In this document: positions 16,747 to 25,030 of the stretch, piece after piece
Position numbering within the stretch: position 1 is the first letter of the stretch
Layout: each line of letters begins with the position of its first letter
Assembly (NCBI RefSeq): GCF_900112005.1
Contig: NZ_FOKK01000007.1
Location: forward strand, 124,001 to 188,000
DNA length: 64,000 bases
From: Algoriphagus aquimarinus
Lineage (GTDB): Bacteria > Bacteroidota > Bacteroidia > Cytophagales > Cyclobacteriaceae
Direction: 5' to 3'
Program-made: the position numbers and the translations under genes
The notes under the pieces: generated by a model
The model's input: only the letters and a program-made list of their open reading frames with translations
Told to the model about the DNA's origin: nothing
Database searches by the model: none

Positions 16747-18489
16747 TTAGATATTTTTCTTATTCAATTCAGAAACAATGTAATCGGAAGTTCTCCAAGC
16801 CAAGGCCAAAATGGTCCAAGTTGGGTTTTTATCAGCTTGAGAAACAAATGGACCAGCATCTACTACGAATAGATTATCGCAATCATGTGCTTGGCAATTT
16901 GAATTCAATACTGAAGTAGCAGGATTATCTCCCATACGGGTGGTTCCTACTTCGTGAATGATTCTTCCTGGAGCCAAAAGACCATATTTGGTCTCAGGAC
17001 CTGGCTTAGAACCCAGTAAAATTCCTCCGGATTCAGTCAAGATTTCTTCAAAGGTATCATGCATGTGTTTCGCCTGATTGACTTCTTGATCTGTCCAGTT
17101 GTAATTAAATCTTAGAACTGGAATACCGAATTTATCCACTGTATTTGGGTCAATTTCACAGTAGTTGTCATACATAGGTACACTTTCACCTCTGCCAGAC
17201 ATACCCATGGTAGAACCGTAGATTTTTCTAATGTCTTTTTTAAGACCTGCTCCGTAGCCTCCATTTGGACTTGGCGCACCAAATTCATCTGTGATATATT
17301 TTCTCATCGAATCCATACTTCCGCCGGTTCCATAGGCTGGCTGGCCCATTCCTCCCCAGTATTCGATATGGTATCCTCTGGCAAAATTCAATTTCTTATT
17401 ATCTCCCCACCATGGTGTGTACATGTGCAAACCACCTACTCCATCTTCATTGTAGCGCTCACGATCCATCATGCTAGGCATAATTGCCATACGATCTGTT
17501 CCCGTAGAATCATGTAGGTATCTACCTACCATTCCTGAGCTATTTCCAATCCCATCAGGATGTGATTTAGACTTGGAGTTCATCATGATTCTTGCAGACT
17601 CACAAGCTGAGGCTCCTAAGACAACCACTCTTGATTTGAGCTTGTATTCTTTCATGTCCATTTTGCTCACAAAAGAAACTCCAGTTGCTTTACCACTTTC
17701 GTCTGTAGTTACTTTTCTAACCATAGAGTGCGTGTAAAGGTCTACTTTACCTTTTTTCATAGCAGGGTGAACCAAGACAGTTCCAGCGGAGAAATCTGCA
17801 TGGACTTGGCAAGCTCTATTACACTGGCTACAGAAGAAGCATACTCCTCTTTCCTTATTAATAGGACGGGTAAGCATGGATAGACGCGAAGGAATCATTG
17901 GGATACCCATTTTGTCCGCACCTTTTTTCATGTAAAGCTCATGCAGTCGAGGCTTTGGAGGAGGTAGGAAAAATCCATCCGGCTCATTATATATACCTTC
18001 TTTGGTGCCAAAAACACCAATTAGCTTATCAACTTTGTCGTAATACGGCTTTAGATCATCGTATCCAATAGGCCAGTTATGACCTAATCCATCAATGCTG
18101 GCACGTTTGAAATCATTAGGCCCAAATCGAAGTGAAATTCTTCCCCAGTGATTTGTTCTTCCGCCGACCATTCTAGAGCGAAACCAATCGAATTCAGTTC
18201 CATTTTTTCTAGTGTAAGGTTCACCGTCAATATCCCAGCCACCAATAGCTGCATCAAAGTCGCCAAAGGGACGGATTTGTGTTCCTGCACCTCTTCGAGG
18301 AGATTCCCATGGCGGTCTAAGTTGTGTCCGATCTTCTTCCTTGGCTGGATCAAAATCACCACCTGCTTCAACAACAGCTACGGAAAGACCTGCCTCGGAT
18401 AGAATTTTGGAGGCCATGCCTCCCCCAGCTCCGGAACCAACAATAATAACATCGTAGGCTTCACCGGAATTTTTGATTTGAAAACTCAT
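16747..18489 (-). CDS. GMC-family FAD oxidoreductase (sugar/glucoside dehydrogenase-like) with Cys cluster
   Basis: 580 residues. The FAD-binding motif VIIVGSGAGGGMASK starts at about 14 and GGRTNHWGR at 109-117 is the second FAD block. Cys217, 220, 223 and 227 make a C-x2-C-x2-C-x3-C cluster where bacterial FAD-glucose and glucoside-3-dehydrogenases hold an Fe-S centre. The C-terminus shows HEVGTTRMG and DKNPTWTI with the catalytic His/Asn region. The protein has no signal peptide of its own, so it is probably co-exported with the Tat-tagged subunit. Known relatives oxidise the C1 or C3 hydroxyl of sugars; which reaction applies here is open. Confidence 0.9.
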   Translation of the reverse strand: MSFQIKNSGEAYDVIIVGSGAGGGMASKILSEAGLSVAVVEAGGDFDPAKEEDRTQLRPPWESPRRGAGTQIRPFGDFDAAIGGWDIDGEPYTRKNGTEFDWFRSRMVGGRTNHWGRISLRFGPNDFKRASIDGLGHNWPIGYDDLKPYYDKVDKLIGVFGTKEGIYNEPDGFFLPPPKPRLHELYMKKGADKMGIPMIPSRLSMLTRPINKERGVCFFCSQCNRACQVHADFSAGTVLVHPAMKKGKVDLYTHSMVRKVTTDESGKATGVSFVSKMDMKEYKLKSRVVVLGASACESARIMMNSKSKSHPDGIGNSSGMVGRYLHDSTGTDRMAIMPSMMDRERYNEDGVGGLHMYTPWWGDNKKLNFARGYHIEYWGGMGQPAYGTGGSMDSMRKYITDEFGAPSPNGGYGAGLKKDIRKIYGSTMGMSGRGESVPMYDNYCEIDPNTVDKFGIPVLRFNYNWTDQEVNQAKHMHDTFEEILTESGGILLGSKPGPETKYGLLAPGRIIHEVGTTRMGDNPATSVLNSNCQAHDCDNLFVVDAGPFVSQADKNPTWTILALAWRTSDYIVSELNKKNI

Positions 18490-18911
18490 TAGATAGAATT
18501 TGCTTTATTGATCTGATTCAATTTTAAAAAGAGAGGTCGATTTCTAGTATTAACACAACTCAATCCTTCTAACCCTAAAATAACAAAATTATTTCTTCCC
18601 AAACCGTCTGATTTTCCTATTCAGACTCAATCCAAAAAGCTTTAATTCCCATATTAAATCTATCTTATTTCCCAATAAACGCCATTTCCCGCATAAAATG
18701 AGGCATATAAGCCCGTACAACTATCGAATAAGCTCCTTTACTTTAATGAAGCCACTTCCTTTATTTTTTTATAGATGGACTTTAAACCTTTTAAAAAATA
18801 TTTTTTTTCTTTTATCCGGCTATTTCTATTGCTTATTATTTAAAAGGCAACCCATATCTATTGCTTTTTTACAATTTTTGCACACAAAAACCCCCTGTTC
18901 ACCAAATCGAC
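18490..18911. other. Divergent intergenic region, GMC operon / AraC gene
   Basis: Very AT-rich (a run of T near 18800). On the minus strand TAATTTTG (18591 down to 18584) fits the Bacteroidota -7 element TAnnTTTG and could serve the GMC operon with an ~90-nt leader, but no good -33 TTG is found at the usual distance. Otherwise I see nothing. Confidence 0.35.
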
Positions 18912-19718
18912 ATGTCAATTGGAGTAAAGTCAAAGCTTGAAAGTGAGGCACTTCTAAAAGTCTCGCGGATGAAACCTGTCATCAAACCGACTATTCCTCA
19001 TAGGCATGCTGGCTACCATGAGTTAATTTTTCTTTCGAAAGGTGCTGGCTCTCATACAATCGGAGATGAAAAATTTGACGTGACTCCTAATACAGGTTAT
19101 TACCTCGGCCTTAGCGAGGTTCATTGCTGGGATTTCAGTAAAATCCCAGATGGCTATGTAATTCTATTCAAAGAAGAAGTCCTGTCCCAATACCCCAATG
19201 CCGTCAACAGCCTTTTTCAATTGACTAAAACTTTTGAAATAGCAGACACGGAACAGCAGATATTTGCACAATTAGAAACGTTTCAAAAAGAATATAAAAA
19301 AGGAAGTTCTCTACATGTCCTAGCAGCTCATCTCAATCTTCTAATTCTAACTACGCTAAACCTGCCTTCTTCCTCACCGAAATTAGATTCTACAGTCATT
19401 GACCAACTGGCACTTTTCAAACGATTGATCAACGAGCATTTTGCGCAGCTAAAAAATGTACAAGAATATGCCGATCTCATGAAAATTTCTGTGAGAAAGC
19501 TAAATACCATTTGCAAAACTACCCTACATACTAATGCACGGGAAGTCATCAAAGAACGCATTTTGATAGAAGCTAAGAACTTGCTTACTCATACCAATAA
19601 TCAAGTAACAGAAATAGCTTATTCACTGAATTTCACTGATTCATCAAATTTCGTGAAGTTCTTCAAGCAACAGACTAACCTGACTCCGCTAGAGTATAGA
19701 TCCAAAATAAAAGTCTGA
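18912..19718 (+). CDS. AraC-family transcriptional regulator
   Basis: 268 residues from the ATG at 18912. An in-frame TTG at 18861 would add 17 residues of poor quality, so I prefer the ATG. The N-terminal half is a cupin-like sensor (HRHAGYHELIFLSKGAGSH, about 30-50). The C-terminal half has two helix-turn-helix motifs, the second ending in the AraC signature TEIAYSLNFTDSSNFVKFFKQ and LTPLEYR. It precedes an outer-membrane receptor gene by 78 bp and may control it. No ligand can be inferred. Confidence 0.93.
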   Translation: MSIGVKSKLESEALLKVSRMKPVIKPTIPHRHAGYHELIFLSKGAGSHTIGDEKFDVTPNTGYYLGLSEVHCWDFSKIPDGYVILFKEEVLSQYPNAVNSLFQLTKTFEIADTEQQIFAQLETFQKEYKKGSSLHVLAAHLNLLILTTLNLPSSSPKLDSTVIDQLALFKRLINEHFAQLKNVQEYADLMKISVRKLNTICKTTLHTNAREVIKERILIEAKNLLTHTNNQVTEIAYSLNFTDSSNFVKFFKQQTNLTPLEYRSKIKV

Positions 19719-19741
19719 TTATACCATTATTGGTATTTTCC
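19719..19741 (+). terminator. Weak hairpin after the AraC gene
   Basis: ATACCA-TTAT-TGGTAT (19721-19736) is a perfect inverted repeat followed by TTTCC. AT-rich and short-tailed, it may be a weak terminator or a regulator site in front of the receptor gene. Confidence 0.3.
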
Positions 19742-19796
19742 TACCGTAAAATAGTACAAAAGCACTAGTTCTTTGTGACAAATTAACAAACCTCAA

Positions 19797-22259
19797 ATGA
19801 ATCGATTACTATCTCTGATTTTCCTTACTTTTTTCACCGGAACAGCTTTTTCTCAAACTGGCGTAAAGGGGAAACTAATTGACAAGTCCGAAAACAACCC
19901 GTTGGAATATGCCAGTGTGGCCATTTACCAAGTTAAAGACAGTTCATTAGTAGCTGGCGTAGTGACCGATCAAGATGGCGCATTTGCTTTAGACAACTTA
20001 AAATCAGGAGATTACTATCTACTAGCGCAGTTTTTAGGATATGACACCAAGGTCATTTCAGACATTGTAATATTAAAGAATCAAATACAGGATCTCGGCA
20101 CTATTTTTCTAAGTCCAGATCAAAAATTACTAGCTGAGGTAGAAGTCTCCGGCAGGAAATTCACAACCATGAATCAAGTAGATCGACAGGTTTACAATTC
20201 TGAGAATTTCCTGACAAGTCAAGGAGGTACAGCCACCGATGTGTTGAGAAACCTTCCTTCAGTCAGCATCAATGCCCAAGGTGAAATATCAGTAAGGGGA
20301 ACTACAGGTTTTGTGGTGATGGTAAATGGCAAACCAACCCAATCCAGCCCAGAAGCTTTGCTTTCACAACTTCCAGCGAATGCAGTAGAAAAAATAGAGT
20401 TGGTCACATCTCCATCTGCTAAATACGACCCAGAAGGAAAGGCTGGAATCATCAATATCATCATGAAGAAAGGGGTGACTGATGGCACATTTGTGCAAGT
20501 GAATACCAAGATCGGCATGCCGAGTATAGAGCCTTATGACAATAAGGACAACCCTCAGCGCTATGGAGCTGACTTCACTATCAATCACAAAAAGGGCAAA
20601 TGGGATCTTTCCCTCGGTGGAAGCTTCCAAAGAAGTGACATCAACGGTAGAAGAGAAGGAAATGTCTATACCATAAGTGGAGATACCACCACCTATTTCC
20701 CTTCAGACGGAGAAAGAAGTACAGATGCTAAAACCTACTCTGGCAGATTTACGCTTGGCTATGCTCCGAATGAATCCAATGACTTCAGTTTGGGTTTCTA
20801 TGCCGGCAAAAAGACTGCTGACAGAACTGCTGACATCCTTTATAATGACAACCGTGCTGAGGTAAATGGAGAGCGTCTTTACACCATGCAGTATTACAAC
20901 GAGAACCTTAGAATTCGACGTGGTGATTTCGTATTGGGAAGCTTGGATTACAAGCATACTTTCCAAAACAAGTCCCAGCTCTCAGGCTCGTTTTTATATG
21001 AATACACTATGCTGGGTGGGCCTACAACCAACAGGAATTTGGGCTATCCAAACACTAGCTTCATCTATCAGGACGAGTACAATACCAACGACAATCCGCT
21101 TCATGGCACTAGAGTACAAGTGGACTACAAGGCTGCTCCAAAACCATTTGGAATCTTGGAATTTGGCTATCAGTACAGGTATCTCAACCATACTGGAGAT
21201 TTTGTCTATGAGCGAAAAAACAACGAGACAGGCGTATTTGAGCTGATCCCAGAGTTTTCAAGCGCCGTGGATTTAAGTAGATCTCTGCATTCAGGATATG
21301 GACAATTGAGCGGTAAGAAGGGGCAATGGAGCTATTCAGCTGGCGCAAGGATGGAGATCATGGATAGAACGCTCGATCTGACTGACAAAGCCGGGACAGT
21401 TGATACTACTTACCTATATGATTTTGTGAAATTGTACCCTTCGGCAAGTTTACAATATTCGGTAAACGATGACCTTCAAATCAAAACATCTTACTCCAAA
21501 AGAGTAGAAAGAACGACTACTTTTAAGATGAATCCCTTCCCAGAAAGAGAGCACTCCGAAACCTTGGAACAAGGTGATCCTACCCTGCTACCAGAATTTG
21601 TAGACCTGGTGGAAGTCGGCTTGGTGAAAAATTTCAACAACAATTCTTTTACTGCCACTACCTACTTTAGAAATGTACAGAACCTAGTCAATCGAGTGAA
21701 CACAGTCTTTAACGACACCATTTTAAATCGAATTTATTCCAATGTCGGCACAGGAAAGTCTATAGGTTTGGAAGCAGGATTGGAGTTAAACCCAACCGAT
21801 TGGTGGCAAGTTTTTGCTGGCGCAAATGTGTATAATTATGCAATTTCCGGTGAGTTTGATGACAAACCTATCAATACCCAAAGCTGGATATACTCCATCA
21901 ATGCAAACACCAGCTTTAGCTTTGGCAAAAACTGGGAAGCTCAGTTGGCAGTGAACTATATTTCTCCTACCAACACCGCACAGGGCGAAGATTCAAGCTT
22001 TCTTTCTCCCAATCTGAATATCAAAAAGAGCTTCCTTGACGGAAGGTTGAGCACTACACTTCAATGGCTAAACATCGATATGGGTCTACTTCCTACGAAT
22101 GAGCAACGAATCACCACCTGGAGAGACGGAGAGTTCTACACTACCACAAACTATGTATATGAGGTAGATATAATCCAGTTCAACATCAGCTATACGTTCA
22201 ATAAATTGAAAAACAACTCCAAGTTTATCAAGAGTGAGTTTGGTGAGAAGGAATTCTAA
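19797..22259 (+). CDS. TonB-dependent-receptor-like outer-membrane beta-barrel protein
   Basis: 820 residues. Signal peptide (cleavage near TAFSQ, residue 20), a carboxypeptidase-regulatory-like domain (about 24-110), a plug (about 115-230, with ATDVLRNLPSVSINAQGEIS and KIELVTSPSAKYDPEGKAGI), then a long barrel of the OMP_b-brl_3 type rather than a SusC barrel. There is no SusD partner. Such proteins import small ligands or peptides, or take part in envelope functions; the ligand is unknown. It follows an AraC gene and precedes a small lipoprotein gene, all on the plus strand. Confidence 0.92.
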   Translation: MNRLLSLIFLTFFTGTAFSQTGVKGKLIDKSENNPLEYASVAIYQVKDSSLVAGVVTDQDGAFALDNLKSGDYYLLAQFLGYDTKVISDIVILKNQIQDLGTIFLSPDQKLLAEVEVSGRKFTTMNQVDRQVYNSENFLTSQGGTATDVLRNLPSVSINAQGEISVRGTTGFVVMVNGKPTQSSPEALLSQLPANAVEKIELVTSPSAKYDPEGKAGIINIIMKKGVTDGTFVQVNTKIGMPSIEPYDNKDNPQRYGADFTINHKKGKWDLSLGGSFQRSDINGRREGNVYTISGDTTTYFPSDGERSTDAKTYSGRFTLGYAPNESNDFSLGFYAGKKTADRTADILYNDNRAEVNGERLYTMQYYNENLRIRRGDFVLGSLDYKHTFQNKSQLSGSFLYEYTMLGGPTTNRNLGYPNTSFIYQDEYNTNDNPLHGTRVQVDYKAAPKPFGILEFGYQYRYLNHTGDFVYERKNNETGVFELIPEFSSAVDLSRSLHSGYGQLSGKKGQWSYSAGARMEIMDRTLDLTDKAGTVDTTYLYDFVKLYPSASLQYSVNDDLQIKTSYSKRVERTTTFKMNPFPEREHSETLEQGDPTLLPEFVDLVEVGLVKNFNNNSFTATTYFRNVQNLVNRVNTVFNDTILNRIYSNVGTGKSIGLEAGLELNPTDWWQVFAGANVYNYAISGEFDDKPINTQSWIYSINANTSFSFGKNWEAQLAVNYISPTNTAQGEDSSFLSPNLNIKKSFLDGRLSTTLQWLNIDMGLLPTNEQRITTWRDGEFYTTTNYVYEVDIIQFNISYTFNKLKNNSKFIKSEFGEKEF

Positions 22260-22331
22260 AGAAATAACAAATCAAATTAGTAGCGTTACTTAAACTGTTT
22301 TCGTCTTTTAAACACCTTTTATTTTGACTTT

Positions 22332-22712
22332 ATGAAAAATCTATTCACCCTCTTTTTAACAGTATTCCTTATCACTTCATGTACTGAGGACAATAGTCCT
22401 GAAGGCGTTCTTATTCGAGTGGAAAATGGCTCGGCAGTAGATTTCAAGGATATCTTGATTAGCTCAGGATCTACTCCCATAGAATTTGGAGACATTTCTG
22501 CTGGACAGAGATCTGATTACAAAGAATTTGAATCAGCCTATCGCTACGGCTTCGTAAGCTTACTAGCTAATGGAAAGGAATTAAGAATGCAGCCTTATGA
22601 TTATGTAGGCGAAACTCCACTTTCTAAAGGCTATTATACTTACAAACTCAATCTGGATACCTCTGATCCTAATAATCCTCATTTAACACTGGATCTGTTA
22701 ATCGTCAATTAA
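22332..22712 (+). CDS. Small hypothetical lipoprotein
   Basis: 126 residues. Lipoprotein signal with Cys17 (FLITSCTEDN). The mature part looks like a single beta-sandwich domain (VLIRVENGSAVDFKDILIS, GYYTYKLNLD). I do not recognise a characterised family. It starts 72 bp after the receptor gene and may be its surface partner or simply co-expressed. Confidence 0.75.
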   Translation: MKNLFTLFLTVFLITSCTEDNSPEGVLIRVENGSAVDFKDILISSGSTPIEFGDISAGQRSDYKEFESAYRYGFVSLLANGKELRMQPYDYVGETPLSKGYYTYKLNLDTSDPNNPHLTLDLLIVN

Positions 22713-22713
22713 G

Positions 22714-22745
22714 AAAACCTCTTCCATTCCTTACTCAAAGGTTTT
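22714..22745 (+). terminator. Weak hairpin after the small lipoprotein gene
   Basis: AAAACCT (22714-22720) pairs with AGGTTTT (22739-22745) with an 18-nt loop right after the stop codon. Plausible but weak terminator. Confidence 0.3.
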
Positions 22746-22872
22746 ACTCGATTCGTCAATTATTTCTTTCGTAAAACAAATCTGTAAAAAGCTATCCAAC
22801 TCATTTTCAACACGCTTCAAAAAGGAGCTAAAATATTCTCGATTTTTTTCATAATCATTTCAAAAAAAGTGT

Positions 22873-22900
22873 TTGTCGGAAATAAATTTTGCTACATTTG
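22873..22900 (+). promoter_or_regulatory. Bacteroidota-type promoter of tRNA-Pro
   Basis: TTG at 22873-22875, a 17-bp spacer, and TACATTTG at 22893-22900 match the -33 TTG / -7 TAnnTTTG consensus. The predicted start near 22907 lies about 45 bp before the mature tRNA. Confidence 0.7.
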
Positions 22901-22951
22901 CAACCGATTCATGAGCAAGTCAGGGGTCAAAAGATTGAAAAAATAACACCT

Positions 22952-23025
22952 CGGGGTGTAGCGTAGCCCGGTATCGCGCCTCGTTTGGGACGAGGAGGTC
23001 GTAGGTTCGAATCCTGCCACCCCGA
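22952..23025 (+). tRNA. tRNA-Pro (anticodon TGG)
   Basis: 74 nt. Acceptor stem CGGGGTG (22952-22958) pairs with CACCCCG (23018-23024), and the discriminator is A. The anticodon arm CTCGT-TTGGGA-CGAG gives anticodon TGG. The T-arm GTAGG-TTCGAAT-CCTGC is complete. The CCA end is not encoded. It is preceded by a promoter and followed by a terminator. The last part of the gene and the terminator are repeated at 24351-24406. Confidence 0.95.
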
Positions 23026-23070
23026 CATCAAAAGCCTTTGATTAAGTTCAAAGGCTTTTTTTTGTGCCTT
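23014..23070 (+). repeat. Direct repeat, left copy (tRNA-Pro 3' end plus terminator)
   Basis: 57 bp from inside the T-arm through the terminator. It matches 24351-24406 with a single substitution and one extra T in the T-run. The two copies flank the IS110-family transposase. Divergence outside the repeat is abrupt on both sides. Confidence 0.9.
23030..23063 (+). terminator. Terminator of tRNA-Pro
   Basis: AAAAGCCTTTGA (23030-23041) pairs with TCAAAGGCTTTT (23048-23059) over 12 bp with a 6-nt loop, ending in eight T. Confidence 0.9.
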
Positions 23071-23128
23071 TATTTTAAAATTCAAAATATTAAAAAGAAG
23101 TCGTAGATTCTCCCGATATTCTTATGGA

Positions 23129-24130
23129 TTAGGCAAGGGTTATTAGATAGTTTTTCTCATTAATTCTGTTGTCACGGATTAAGGCAAAAATTCTGTTGAT
23201 CAGTTTAGCTCTGACCGCATTGATAACTGTCATTTTATTCTTGCCTTCTGCCACTTTCCTGTCAAAATAGTCCTTGAATTCACCTTTCATTTGTATCGCT
23301 GAGAGTGCCGCCATATGGAATAGTTTCTTAAGCTCCATGTTTGCTCTGTGTGAAACTTTGCGTCTGGATCTTTGGCTGGTTCCTGATTCAAAAGAAAAGG
23401 GAGCAACTCCTGCATGACAGGCGAATTTTCTACCTGAATTGAATTTAGTAAAGGCACTGGTCGCTAGAATGGTGTGGATAGCAACTTGGTCACCGATTCC
23501 GTCTATTGAAGTGAGTATGGCTTTTTGGTTTGTCAGTTTTTCGCTGGATTCCAATAGCAATTTGATCTGCTGATCGATTTCCTTGATCAGCTTGGTCAAG
23601 GATTCTACTTGTTTCGTTAAACGCTTACTTCTGGCCTTGTAAAGTGCTTCATCCATGAATCCCTTCAGGTCTTTGATTTGGGACTTATACTTTGCTCTTT
23701 CTTTGATAAATAGCTCTCGCTCAGCAGATAGTGCTCTGACTGACTCTAGCGTGTAATCCTCTATTCTTTGAACTTTCGCTTTGTCCTGATGTCTTCTTGC
23801 ATAATCAGCAATCCTGATGGCATCCACCTTATCATTCTTGTACCTGGTTACTCCGGAGCGTTGCTTGATTTCAGCGCCACTTTCCAGCCATAGAGAATAG
23901 CCTTCTTCCAGACATACTTTACGTAAAGGATAGCAATAATGTCCGGTGAATTCTGCGCAAACTAAGGCGTTTTCTAGGTTTAATTGCTTGGATAATTTTT
24001 TAAAAAACCGCTTGATTGATACTGGTTTGTTTTCAATTTTGAAACTCTCCACTTCTGCATCTTGGTTTCGAAAAGCAATATCCAAGGTTAATTTGCTTAC
24101 ATCGATTCCAATAAATAATTCAAATTGCAT
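23129..24130 (-). CDS. IS110-family transposase (DEDD recombinase)
   Basis: 333 residues, full length for the family. The N-terminal RuvC-like domain has Asp10 (IGIDVSK), Glu60 (CAEFTGH), Asp100 and Asp103 (YKNDKVDA), which fit the DEDD tetrad. A coiled-coil linker spans about 140-200. The C-terminal Transposase_20 domain (about 205-300) has SIDGIGDQVA, CHAGVAPFSFESGTS with candidate catalytic Ser249, and LKKLFHMAA. These enzymes use a non-coding bridge RNA from the element to pair donor and target DNA. The gene is intact and could be active. Confidence 0.95.
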   Translation of the reverse strand: MQFELFIGIDVSKLTLDIAFRNQDAEVESFKIENKPVSIKRFFKKLSKQLNLENALVCAEFTGHYCYPLRKVCLEEGYSLWLESGAEIKQRSGVTRYKNDKVDAIRIADYARRHQDKAKVQRIEDYTLESVRALSAERELFIKERAKYKSQIKDLKGFMDEALYKARSKRLTKQVESLTKLIKEIDQQIKLLLESSEKLTNQKAILTSIDGIGDQVAIHTILATSAFTKFNSGRKFACHAGVAPFSFESGTSQRSRRKVSHRANMELKKLFHMAALSAIQMKGEFKDYFDRKVAEGKNKMTVINAVRAKLINRIFALIRDNRINEKNYLITLA

Positions 24131-24350
24131 ACTTTCGTTGTTAGATAATTGAAGTAAAGAACCGTTACCTAATAACCTTAACAGGTTTGACTGATATCTT
24201 ATACAGGTCTTGGTTCTTGAAACCTGTCAGTCCCAAATATCGGGTTAGATCTATGACATCTAAAGCTATCGCTGGGTCGCTGACAGGGCTTCAATTATAC
24301 TTCAAAACCTTACACTTTTCAACCTATCAAACCTAAGGTAGCTATCGGGA
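24131..24350 (-). ncRNA. Candidate IS110 bridge-RNA region (transposase leader)
   Basis: The non-coding stretch between the element end and the transposase start is where IS110 elements encode their bridge RNA. On the minus strand TAGGTTTG (24335 down to 24328) fits the -7 promoter element. The downstream part is rich in repeated words able to pair (CTGACAGGTTT, ACCTGT, AAACCTGT between about 24170 and 24225). I cannot draw the two guide loops by eye, so both the RNA ends and its fold are inference. Confidence 0.4.
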
Positions 24351-24406
24351 CTGCCACCCCGACATCAAAAGCCTTTGACTAAGTTCAAAGGCTTTTTTTG
24401 TGCCTT
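24351..24406 (+). repeat. Direct repeat, right copy (tRNA-Pro 3' end plus terminator)
   Basis: 56 bp, near-identical to 23014-23070 (one substitution, one T fewer). It contains the 3' acceptor strand of tRNA-Pro and a complete terminator hairpin, but no 5' part of the tRNA, so it cannot give a functional tRNA. Confidence 0.9.
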
Positions 24407-24412
24407 ATAAAT

Positions 24413-24799
24413 TCAGACTAATATTTTATCAGTTCGAACAGAAGCTGATTTATGAATTCCCAAGTGTTTGTTAGTCATTAGAGCAGGCACGCAATCATTG
24501 GTCACTTTAGCCAATTTTTGAAACACCAAGCTTATATGATTTTCATAATTTGCAATACATGCATGACTAATTTCCACGCATACCTGCATGAATGGGCCTC
24601 GATTAGCCTGAACTGATTCAAAGGCAACAATACAGTCTTCACATGCAGCAATACAGAGCTCGCATAGCTTTACGCTTGGCCTCATCTCCTCCTCGGACTT
24701 ATGCCTTTCGATCACCACAAGGCAATTCTGTATGCAAGCCTTGAGCGCCTCTATGCATTCATGTTTTAAAGATATATGACTAGTCATTTCCATCTCCAC
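24413..24799 (-). CDS. Cys-rich four-helix-bundle protein (DUF326/copper-storage-like)
   Basis: 128 residues with 10 Cys, mostly in helical CxxxC spacing: CIEALKACIQNC, KLCELCIAACEDC and QVCVEISHAC. This is the pattern of DUF326 (PF03860) four-helix proteins, some of which store Cu(I). The usual last Cys-rich helix is replaced by a segment with one Cys (VTNDC) and a basic tail, so the metal capacity may be reduced. No signal peptide, hence cytosolic. It abuts the right tRNA-end repeat and has no copper genes beside it. Confidence 0.75.
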   Translation of the reverse strand: MEMEMTSHISLKHECIEALKACIQNCLVVIERHKSEEEMRPSVKLCELCIAACEDCIVAFESVQANRGPFMQVCVEISHACIANYENHISLVFQKLAKVTNDCVPALMTNKHLGIHKSASVRTDKILV

Positions 24800-25030
24800 T
24801 TTCCTAAGCAGAAACCAATAAGTTAGCCATATATACCAAGGCGAATTGAATGGAGTAAAACTGCCTATTTCAATTAAAATTCAGAAGTTTAACTAATTTG
24901 GACCTGTAAATTATAGGGATAATTATCCTCAATCTGTATCATTAAATACCAATCAAAAATCAGTCAAGAGGCATTTTTCTGGAAAAACAAATTCAGTAAT
25001 GGAAACAGGTTAACCAAGGCAAATCAGACG

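Larger units (their letters stand above)
23071..24350 (-). mobile_element. IS110-family insertion sequence between tRNA-Pro 3'-end repeats
   Basis: About 1.28 kb holding one transposase gene and a ~220-bp non-coding segment upstream of it. The exact ends are not certain. TCCCGATA at 23111-23118 and TATCGGGA at 24343-24350 are inverted to each other and may be the subterminal inverted repeats seen in the IS1111 subgroup. The right one abuts the second tRNA-end repeat. IS110 elements normally make no long target duplication, so the flanking 56/57-bp repeats need another explanation (tRNA-end carriage by the element, or an older tRNA duplication). Confidence 0.75.

Noticed and set aside
18861-18911. 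TTG start adding 17 residues to the AraC protein
   Set aside because: The added residues do not look like part of the cupin domain and an ATG is available at 18912. The same reasoning applies to the TTG starts at 57174, 57879 and 56776.
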